This document shows positions 55,386 to 64,000 of a stretch of DNA of 64,000 bases, piece by piece (position 1 is the stretch's first letter; each line of letters starts with the position of its first letter). The notes under the pieces are model-generated. The model saw only the letters and a list, made by a program, of their open reading frames with translations. It was not told the DNA's origin and did no database searches. The DNA is from Sanguinoderma infundibulare (taxonomy: Eukaryota; Basidiomycota; Agaricomycetes; Polyporales; Polyporaceae): contig JAVLRN010000004.1 in assembly GCA_032821775.1 (NCBI GenBank), positions 1 through 64,000 on the forward strand, given 5' to 3'. Position numbers and translations under genes: made by a program.

Positions 55386-56880
55386 TCAATCCGCAATCCT
55401 ATCATCCTCACCAACGCTCATACGGAAGTATCCAGTATATGCGAGTGGGCTATCGAACGAGTTCCGATCCGAGCCTTCATCGGTGTCATAGTCTTTCTGG
55501 CTCAGCTCGTACACCGCTCTACACGCAAGGCAGTCCGTGACCTCCAAGGCGAGATGGTCCTCCAACGCCTCAAAGTGAGCCCACAACTTCAACTCAAAGG
55601 CGATCGGCATTCGCGAGTCGCTTTCTTGGTCAACGCTGGGGTCCGAGTCGTCTGCCGGCCTCCGGACTGTCAACGACCTCAGTTGCTTCCCGACTTCGGC
55701 CCGCTGACGGACCCACGGCGCCACCACCCGCGGGATGAACTCCGCAAAGGTGTCATCGTCGCCATCACGCCCAGGAGTGGCGCACAGTGTCAAGTCCTCG
55801 AGCTCCGGACACAAACCCTGGTCCTTCTCGAGGGCCGGAAGGACTTCGCGCAGCAGGGCCCCGCCGCCGATGACGAGCGTCCGCAAATGGGGCATGACGG
55901 CGAAAAAGCGCTCCCAGCGACGCTCGAGGGGCAAACCGTGCGCAAGGTGAAGCTCGAAATGGACCAGGATCGACGAGCTTCGGGAACACGGGTAGGAACG
56001 ACTTGCAGTTTCCCCCTAGGGATCGGAGGTCTACGTCCTCTAGGAAAACCGTGATTGACCAGCCACCCTCCTGCTCGGGCGCGGTGTTGCTGGAAGACCC
56101 TCGCATATCCACGCGGTGGTGCATGCGTTTCGGAAAACGGTCTGGGTCCAGGTGCACCGGTGCACCGATCGCCAGCGAAATGGAGCGGGAGAGGAGAATG
56201 GGGGGAAGCGCCTCTCGGACGTTCGTGGGAATGACCCAGAAGGCGCAGTTGTCGATGTCGAAAGAGCACTCTGCCGTGATGTCGAAGGAGGAGAAGGAGG
56301 GGAGACGCAGAGCTTCGAGCGCCTCGGAAACGTTGAGCGCGGCGTCGTCCATCAACAGATGGCGCAGCTTCGGCAAGGCTACGACGGGCAGATTGTCCAG
56401 GCGACAGGCACGGATGGCGTACCTGTAAGTATATCCGAAGCAGCTGGCGGTTCGCAGGAACTGTAGATTACGATAGGCGGCGAGGAATGTGTAGATGTAC
56501 GGTACGTCTCCTTTTCCTTCGGTCCAACGTAGGTCAAAGGTGTCCGATACTTCGAGCCGGGTGAGATGGATCAGAGGGCTTCCCGGAATGGGAACGATCC
56601 CCTCCAGAGTAAGATGATGGAGACACGGTAGGATGTCGGCCGTGAGTTCCCATTGGAAACCGGCGTAGAACAGCTGGGACAGCGATAGAGAACGTGAGCG
56701 TGGTGCCGACAGCACGGACGAAAGGCTTGATGACTGCAGTGGGGTTCCCATCGTAGGCGATCTCCAGACTGTGGACGGATTTGGTCTTGCTCAACAGGAG
56801 CTTGAACGCTTCCGGCGATCGCTCCGTTGGGCCGCATACCCTCGGCGCTGACAGCGCTGAATGTACACGTATCATCGTGC
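55386..56880 (-). pseudogene. F-box/LRR-like gene with frameshifts
   Basis: Three successive minus-strand frames read as one protein with the leucine-rich style of basidiomycete F-box-associated proteins. The first is EAFKLLLSKTKSVHSLEIAY. The second is SQLFYAGFQWELTADILPCL with LTRLEVSDTFDLRW and LPKLRHLLMDD. The third is FFAVMPHLRTLVIGGGALLR with LCPELEDLTL. The frame changes lie near 56690 and 55960, without room for normal introns. No F-box is seen at the N-terminus, so it may begin upstream or be lost. Sequence error is an alternative to decay. Confidence 0.55.
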
Positions 56881-57559
56881 GTGTCACGTGAGAGAAATGG
56901 GCCGGGTCACGTGAACGACCTCCAAGTCGTCGACCTCGCACTGGCTTTCCGCCTCAACTCACCTCAATTTGTGTACTTCACCCAGTAAGTGCGCCAAGCT
57001 AAGTTCTGTTCCTGTGCTAAATACAGGCAGGTGGTAAATATGAACCAGGCGACAACGACTCAGCCCCGGGCCATTAGTCACTATGGAGCATCAGCCCTCC
57101 CCGACAAACGAAACCCCTGCCATCGTCCAGGCTGCACATACCGATTAGAAGCACCCTGAGTTGATTAAGTCCTCAGGTGCTACTCGTTTCCTCCGATCCT
57201 TCCTAGACCTTGCTCCCGCGCACGCCTTGCTGGCAGTAGACTTCGAAACAATCATCATGGTCGTAAGTCCTTTTATATGTCGTGCGCGAGCATATTTACA
57301 ACTGTTCTTTTACAGGCACGAGCTTAGTAGGTTTGACGTTTATTGTCCCACATTCTTTATCGCGGCTATTGTCGCTCTCGTGCTATGGCCATGCTTCTTG
57401 GCTTCGTCGCAGCAGAGATCAAGATGTCGACAGTTCCTTCACTGTGACACGAACCATCACTTGCTCATCATCGACGATAACTGTAGCTGCATCGTGTTGA
57501 GTGTTCAGATTTTCCTCGCAGTCCGTTACTGATTTTGATTCCTAGCCGTCAACTATACC
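56881..57559. other. Intergenic
   Basis: No supportable gene. Confidence 0.35.
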
Positions 57560-58947
57560 ATGCTACCGCGCTCGATTCTGAACGGTGCCGCTCCGAGCCA
57601 CCTGTTGCGCCCCGCCTGTGGCATTATTCACCACATTTCGCGCTCGCGACTTCCCTTTCTGTGGCAGGCTCGAGAGCTGCGCACCACCCCCAGCCACAAC
57701 GACCTATTCCCCGGTCTCCTCTCCCTCTCTAAGTCCTTTATCCCGCCGGATTCTCCAGCCGATCACGACAAGACCACGCTGGAGCCGACTTCAGTTGCGC
57801 CCGCCGCCCAGGACAACCGCAAGCGCAGCTCGACGATCACCACCCTCTGCCCCGAGTGGCTCACTTCCGCAGACGTCCTCCACCTCCCGCGTGAGGCGCA
57901 GACGTTGACCGTCTCCTTCAAGCCACTCCTCGACCTGGCGTTGAACGCCGCGTTGACCTCACACTCGGATGGAATACCCTGCTCCAACCCTGTCCAGCCA
58001 CTCAACGGCGAGGCCGGTCCTCGTGCTGCACACGCGGTAACGCTGTACGCGGCGTCTGGGGCGAGCGACTGGGAGGGCGTCAAATTCCCTGCGGGCCTCG
58101 GATGCTTTTACTACTGGTCCCCAACGCCACCGTGTACGCCTCTCGCTGGAGCAGTGCGCTTCAGGCTCTTGACGTCTCTCAGTGGCGACTCGAAGACGTG
58201 GACGGACCAGTCTGTCCGTGCCGCCTTCAAACGCGGGAAAGATTTCTGCGTGCACCCAGGCATGCCGTGGCAGATCCCTTTGTTGACCATTGGGAGCTAC
58301 GACGTCCTCAAGAACATGCTCCTTTGCGAGAACCTCGTCGATAAGGCCGTCATGCGGGACGCAGAGGTGGAGGGGAGCACGTGGAACCTCAAGAGGCATA
58401 GCAGCAGGGCCATCCACTCGTTCGGGCAGCCATTTGTCTTCGACCTCAGCACTACACGGGCCACGTTCTACTTTATCGGCAGGCGGACGCTTCATCCTCA
58501 CATTCTGCGCGACCTGTGCTCGTGGAACTTGGACGACTCGGAGGACAACTGCCAGCCATTCATCGGTGCGTATTCGCCGTCCGTTCCTCCGTAGGCTCGT
58601 ACTGAGGGTTTCACACACGCCGTTCAGGAAAGTTGCTATGCGCTTTCGAGCGTTCAGCGTACCCCGGGCATAGGGGCGAACCCTACGTCGTGATCCGTAT
58701 CCTCAAGGTTCTGTCCTCGGTAACCTGCAACCCCCGGTATTCGGGGCCGCAAGATATCCCTCTGCCTCGTCCGGGGTCTTTGCTCGCCCGTGGCATTCGT
58801 CGGGCGGGAGCTCCTCATCGGTCCTCTGATACGCACAAGGAGAAGCGATCGTGGACGGTGTGGTCCGCGAACATCAAGAAGGTCTTCAAACATATGCGTG
58901 TCTTGTTTGAGAACGACCCGAAAGGCATGCCGAGTGGGAGGCGGTGA
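57560..58947 (+). CDS. Hypothetical protein, 441 aa, two exons
   Basis: Exon 1 57560-58565 and exon 2 58628-58947, joined across a 62-nt intron (donor GTGCGT, acceptor GTTCAG, phase 1). It starts MLPRSILNGAAPSHLLRP, an N-terminus rich in Arg and His that could be a mitochondrial presequence (inference). The middle is globular (GLGCFYYWSPTPPCTPLAGA; WQIPLLTIGSYDVLKNMLLC). The end is basic (FKHMRVLFENDPKGMPSGRR). No family is recognised. Codon use looks like that of a real gene over its whole length. Confidence 0.75.
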
Positions 58948-59461
58948 CGGGACCTGCCAGATGTAGTTCGCCCGTAAACACATGACGTAGCGTGCGTACG
59001 ATTCTTGGACCGTTTTCTCAAACGATCTCAATGTTGCTTTATCCAGGAAAGACGTGATTGATACTTGCTTTATACTGTACTGGTACTGACTCGGACGGTG
59101 ACGAGTGGCAATAAACATGGAAGCGGTGAACCCCGTTGCCGGTTCGATGGAAATGTGCCAGGTATGTCTATCGTCTTTTCGTACGGTCTTCACTTTCGTA
59201 GTATTTCGGATCCCGCCACAGGAGCGCATTGTGGTCTGGATCGCACCACCGCTAATATAGTCTGCATGTGGAGAGCACCCGATGAAACCTTGGGTCTCGT
59301 GCGCCGTGGTCCGCCACTTGGCAAGTGACGTCATCCGTACATGACGTCTTGGATATCATAGGATATATGTAACCCTCTGCATCCGACCCCTCACAAAACA
59401 TACCACGTCGAGCTCTGCCTATCGCATTTCACATACCATCCAAAAGGACAAACAGTTCAAC
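58948..59461. other. Intergenic, promoter of the repeat protein
   Basis: No gene. An AT-rich GGATATATGTAACC at about 59360-59374 may be the TATA element for the gene at 59462. Confidence 0.35.
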
Positions 59462-61587
59462 ATGTCTGGAACGCCGCCCAAGCTCGACACCACCGACCCC
59501 GGCACCCCCGCGAAAGAGTGGGCGCAGTCGACCACCACGGCGGCATTTGCCCGCTCGGACCCCGCTCCCGCGATGGCTCAGTCGTCTGCAGACACGACTA
59601 CGACGACGTCTCAGCACGACCCCTCAACCGGCCCCGCGACAACGTCCACCGGCGTCGAGTCGATGCCCGCTGGAGGTATGTCCATTCCGTCCGCTGACGC
59701 GGTACCTCCGACCCTCAGCCAGGTTCTTCAGGTGAAGACGTCCCCGGAGCGTACCCTGTCGGACCCGGAGACACGGGCAGCGCACAACACAAGTCGGTGA
59801 AGGACACTGCTGTCCACGCTGCAGAGGTCAGCTACGCCTACGCCGCCTCTGCCGCGTCGACTGCCGCGTCGTATATACCAAGGGGTGTCGTCGACACCGT
59901 CTCTTCCTACATCCGTGAGCATCATCTTCTCTTCGCATCCTTCCGCACTGAGTCGGACGGGTGTGCGTCGTAGCGACGTCACACGCGACCGCAACAATGC
60001 ACACCGCGCGCGCGTCCGAGCACGACGCGATGCACAAGACGTCCCTCCCGACTACGGAGTACAGCGGCGCGGCCTCCCACGAGCACATCGGTGGCGTGGG
60101 CGCGCTCCCGGGCCCGATGAATGAGGCTGGCGTCGCCAAGCTCCCGGACGAGAACACCGAGGAGGAGCGCTACCTCACCGCCGTTGCTGCCGGCGCCGCC
60201 GTTGCGGCTGGGATATACGGTGCCAAAGAATTCGTCGTTGGCGGTGCCAAGGGCACGGCTCAGACGGCGAGGGGGAGGGCGCAGAGCGCGACGGAGCCTA
60301 CGAAGAAACCCTGTGCGTCACGTCACGCCTCCCTCGAGTTCAACTGATTGCGCTTACCTGGGAGTTGATTGACGATTCTTGCAGTCCTCGCCAGCCAGCG
60401 CACGACCTCGGTCACCGCGTCGACGCTGCCCTCGCACGAGCCGACGGGCGCGCACCCCGGAGACCACTCGATGGGCGTCGGCGCGCTGCCCGGCAACCAG
60501 TCGGAGCCGCACGTCGCGCGCCTACCGGAGGAGTCCATCCACCCCCAGTACGATTCCGGCGATATGGACACGGCCGCGCAGGTCTCGATGAAGCCGTCAG
60601 AGGAGCTGCATGGCAACGAGGCGGCGACCGGGGAGGCGCGCCACTGCGGCGGCGTCGGCGCGCTCGTCGGCGACCGCAGCGAGGAAAGCGTCGCGAAGCT
60701 GCCAGACGAACGCAAGGCAGAAGAGAAAGCCGCATTCACGCCCGCTACGTCTGGGGAGGAAACCTACATCCACGTGGGGCCTCGCGGCGATCCTGGGGCA
60801 GGGATGCGTCATCCGACGAGCGAGGAGGGCCAGATGGTGGCCAAGGGCGGACCGTACGACGCGACCGGCGAGCGGTACATCCACGTAGGTCCGCGCGGCG
60901 ATCCCGGCGCTGGGCTGCACCACCCGACGAGCCAAGAAGGCCAGCTCATCCTCGAACAGGGGCACAGGGAGACGGGAGCGCACCACGAGCATCATCACCA
61001 CCACAAACACCATCACGAAGCCGTGGGCACGGCAGTCGCTGGGGCCGCGGCCACGGGTGCCGCCGCGACCGAGCATCGTGAACAGCAGGAGACCGTGCCT
61101 CCGCCGGGCGAAGAACAGTCGAGAGGAGAGGTGAAGGAGAGGGGGCGAGACCAGCAGAAGGTCACCGGTGCGACGGGAGGTACGAGTGGACGGCCGAACA
61201 GGGTGAGTCTTATCCTGCACTTGGACATATCGGCGACTCCCTCACCTCGCATGCTCTCTCCAGGGCCCGGGATACCAGACAGACTACCACCCGGCACAAC
61301 TCCATCCACGCGAGGAGACGACGACTCAGGCGTCCTCTCAGGCTGCCGAGGGCCAGAAGAGTCTTGGCACGACGCAGGCGGACACTAGCCAGCAGCAGAA
61401 GCCGCCGCAGGGTCAGGAGACGCAGACGCAGACGCAGAAGAAGGCATCGTTCATGGAGAAGATGAGGGGCGAGGCGCGGGTTCTGCTGGGGAAGATTGAG
61501 GGCAAGCACGAGAAGGTCGGAGAGGGCGAGCGAATGAAGCAGTCCGACCCTCAGGCCGCGCCCGCTCAGATGCAGAAAGAGGCTTGA
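59462..61587 (+). CDS. Hydrophilin-like repeat protein (628 aa)
   Basis: Five exons join in phase: 59462-59675, 59723-59914, 59974-60312, 60385-61202, 61264-61587 (1887 nt). The protein is very hydrophilic and Cys-poor. It has a repeated motif GVGALPG(P/N)...VAKLPDE three to four times (about 60095, 60478, 60652) and a second repeat YIHVGPRGDPGAG(M/L)xHPTS twice (60768 and 60880). A His-rich tract (HHEHHHHHKHHH) follows. Near the middle is a short hydrophobic patch (LTAVAAGAAVAAGIYGAKEF). The C-terminus SFMEKMRGEARVLLGKIEGK is shared by many basidiomycete hypothetical proteins. A role in stress or desiccation is only a guess from composition. Confidence 0.8.
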
Positions 61588-61791
61588 GCGGTCGAGGATG
61601 GGTGGAATCTCGATCTGGGAAGATCTTCAGCATGTATAACACGTAACTGTGTACGGCGATACTCGCCTGCAGTGCATCCTCGAATCGAATTTAGGGCTGC
61701 TTGCCGCACATCTTTTGATGATAGTTTCAAGCTTTCGAGTAGCAGTTGATCGAAGCAGCAGAGTCGAATTGTGGTGGGGCGGAACTTGGTG

Positions 61792-63201
61792 TCATATGAG
61801 ATTGTGGATAGACTCGAGTAAAGAGTCCGGGTCGGCGCTTCCCGTCTCGTCGACTCCTGCGACGACCACCTCAGCGGACCCTTCCCTCTCTTGAACTCGG
61901 CCACTGTAATATAGTGGATAGGGAAGATAGGGCAGATCATAGAGCTCTACTCCGGTCTGCTTTTCGCCCTTCCTCCTCAGCTTCCGGACTAGCACACTTA
62001 CAGCCGCTTCACGCAATAGTGGAGGAAGCCTGGATATCGAGCTGCGTGGTCTACATGCTGCTAGTTTCGCATAGCGATCGGCCGCTTCGTTCCCTGGCAC
62101 ACCTGCATGGCCAGGGATCCACTTCAACGTAACTTTTGCGCGTGGATGGTAGCGTATCAAGTCATCATGCAACTGAAGGGCCACGTCGGCGAGCCTCGGC
62201 ACCCAGGAGGGACGATGTTGTAATGGACAAGCGGCACGGAGGATTTGACTGAGGGCTCGTTGGCTGTCGGTGTAGATGGATACCGGGTGAGTGATCCTTG
62301 GTTGCGTTCGTGCGAGCTCCAGCGCCAGCGCGACTCCGAAGAGTTCTGCTTGGTCCACGGTCCAGTCTTGTTCTCCGCCGAGGTACGCCCTCAACGATTT
62401 GCGACGTCTCCCGGATTGCCCGCGACGTTCCACCACCGCTGCAGCCCCGACTCCGCCTTGACGCGCGGAGGCGTCGCTGGAAATTTTGATGGGCGCGCTG
62501 TCATTCGCGTATGCTTCTATCGCTTCCTCCCGGGTCTGTTTGACTTCGACCTGTATGCTCGCGCGTTGGAGCGGCGTTGAGGTGGAATGCACCTGGGTTG
62601 TCGCGGGCGTTCTCCGCTGAACCATTTGTGTATGGCGAACAAGTTTCCGGGGGCGTCTGGTGGGGTTCTCCGAGCGTCGAGAAGCACTGTGACGCACGAC
62701 TTGCTCGCGCTCCGGGATGGTTGTTTCTGGTCGGAGCGCTGCTGGCTGAGAAGACGCGTTCAGGGACAGACCTACGCAGACGCGGAGGAGATCCTTTTGG
62801 ACGTTTTCATCATCTATTACGCAGGGCGCCGTGAACATAAACGGACTGACCTCGAGATGTTGTGCCACTGATGCACCCAGCTCCTCACACCAGCGATACA
62901 ATCTTTCTCGCATTCCGGACGATCCGCGGCCCGATTCTTTTCTTGCATTGTCCGGAACCAAGTCCTGATTGATCGCGCTTGAAACACGAGGCAAAGCGGA
63001 GCGCAGTCCGCGCATGGGAGTCCGCCCGTATTTGCGAAGGGGTGATACGATTTTGCGAGTGGATGCTGAGCGCGATGTCACTGGTAAGGATCGAGGTAGA
63101 ACAATCCGCGGGTACATGAGCTGGATCAGGCGCATTGGTCGTGCGGTTCGACTACGATCACGGGCTGGGGTGTTATACCAAGGGGGGCGGTCAAAGGACA
63201 C
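61792..63201 (-). pseudogene. C-terminal fragment of a LINE (RNase H domain)
   Basis: One open frame of 469 codons. The RNase H domain keeps all catalytic positions: SSDASARQGGVGAA (first Asp), DQAELFGVALALELAR (Glu), IYTDSQRALSQIL (Asp) and PGNEAADRYAKLAA (last Asp), with the usual KWIPGHAGVPGN loop. Upstream of it the frame holds a degenerate stretch typical of the region after the RT in fungal non-LTR elements. The RT and ORF1 are missing, so this is a 5'-truncated copy, as target-primed insertion leaves. Confidence 0.85.
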
Positions 63202-63770
63202 TCCTTTCTCAGTATTTCACCGTCGTTATGAGTAGACGTGAATGCCCTCGAAGGACAAGCCGACGGAGTCCAACAAGTGTCGTCACGGCGAGCGTAACTG
63301 ATCTGTTGCCAGCAACGATCGGCAGGAAATCATTCGTCCTTTGTCACGAAATCAACAATGTGCACCTCGAGGGTATCTTGCATTACTCACCGCGATTGTG
63401 GTATGACGCCGAAGGATCTTTGAAGCCTGGCACGAAGGGGCACGAGTGAGCCTGCATGGGCCATCGCTCAAAGAACTTGGGTTCACACGCCCACGAGGAC
63501 TTCAAACGGAAGTGCCGGCCTCAAGGCTTCATAAATGAATCGGCACATTTTGAGCTACGCGCTTTGCCGGCATCTCTTTCCGCGGCGCGAAGAACAAAAG
63601 TCAAAAAGAACCGTGCCGAAGGCTGAAGCGTTGATGTTCCGAGCTTATTGTTGAACGCATCGCCTCGCCCCCCTTCAACCTCCTTTGGGTATGTCGTTGT
63701 CCGTACGGGATATTTATAACACTGTGACCCAGCTCGCCATCTCACGCAACATTCATTGCAGCGCACCATC
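63202..63770. other. Intergenic, promoter of the F-box gene
   Basis: No gene. ATATTTATAAC at about 63712-63721 lies about 50 bp before the F-box ATG and is a likely TATA element. Confidence 0.45.
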
Positions 63771-64000
63771 ATGCAGACAGGTGAGTACCCCATATCCCAA
63801 ACCTCTACTATGCTCGTACTTATATTTACGGCGACTATAAGACGTCACCAAACGGCTCCCTATCGAAGTTCTTGCCTTGATCTTCCAGGCCTACAGAGAT
63901 GCCTGTGGTGGAGGGAGGCGCGGATTGTTTGTCGACTGGGTTCGTGCGACCTGGGTTTGCAAGAGGTGGCGCAATGTCGCTCTCGATACACCTACGCTGT
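63771..64000 (+). CDS. F-box protein, N-terminal part (runs off the window)
   Basis: Exon 1 63771-63780 encodes MQT plus one base. A 61-nt intron (63781-63841, donor GTGAGT, acceptor ATAAG) follows. Exon 2 reads DVTKRLPIEVLALIFQAY, then WVRATWVCKRWRNVALDTPT, the classic basidiomycete F-box (LPxEVLxxIF ... VCxxWRxVALxTPxLW). F-box proteins link substrates to SCF ubiquitin ligase through Skp1. The substrate-binding part lies outside the window. Confidence 0.88.
   Translation, partial: MQTGEYPISQTSTMLVLIFTATIRRHQTAPYRSSCLDLPGLQRCLWWREARIVCRLGSCDLGLQEVAQCRSRYTYA

Overview
The window reads as a chromosome end of a filamentous basidiomycete (Agaricomycetes-like). It opens with a CCCTAA/TTAGGG telomere array. 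The genes have many short introns (about 50-75 nt, GTRNGT donors, CTRAY branch sites). The recognisable families are typical of mushroom-forming fungi: WOPR/Gti1-Pac2, MYND, HNH_2-like, F-box, an MLKL-like kinase, a ricin-B-like secreted protein and hydrophilin-like repeats. No tool was run; all identities come from motifs read by eye.

Layout. 1-116: telomere repeats. 101-5685: an endonuclease-lacking Penelope-like retroelement (PLE; RT with YIDD box) flanked by two 589-bp direct repeats, each carrying a well-formed hammerhead ribozyme. It sits on a healed chromosome end: the element's 3' end is followed by A7, one CCCTAA unit and then the broken 3' end of a resident gene. 5690-14336: two large minus-strand multi-exon genes. 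The distal one (gene 2) is truncated by the telomere. The proximal one (gene 1, about 1382 codons) has a ParB-like SGQHR motif and an acidic tail. In each gene one intron is swollen by arrays of a 25-bp minisatellite whose core is an 18-bp palindrome. 13611-17651: a tandem duplication of the 5' part of gene 1 (second copy with a nonsense codon), more palindromic arrays, five copies of a 72-bp linker and an interstitial telomere patch. 17652-19365: CpG-depleted transposon relic and a hAT-like MITE candidate.

19821-24412: a protein kinase with an MLKL-like N-terminal helical region. 25100-31200: gene-poor. 31213-32491: WOPR regulator. 32492-37930: gene-poor. 37931-44580: HNH_2-like gene with two decayed relatives. 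41891-42483 and 46875-47099: small unknown genes. 46290-46695: PX-domain relic. 47697-48336: secreted beta-trefoil-like protein. 50045-54544: decayed and intact MYND paralogues in opposite orientation. 51135-52470: two small unknown genes, one secreted. 55386-56880: frameshifted gene of unknown family. 57560-58947: unknown gene of 441 aa. 59462-61587: hydrophilin-like repeat protein. 61792-63201: RNase H end of a LINE. 63771-64000: start of an F-box gene.

The strongest candidate for an undescribed system is the subtelomeric block: a self-cleaving, intron-containing, telomere-capping PLE next to a duplicating ParB-like gene pair whose introns carry palindromic minisatellites.
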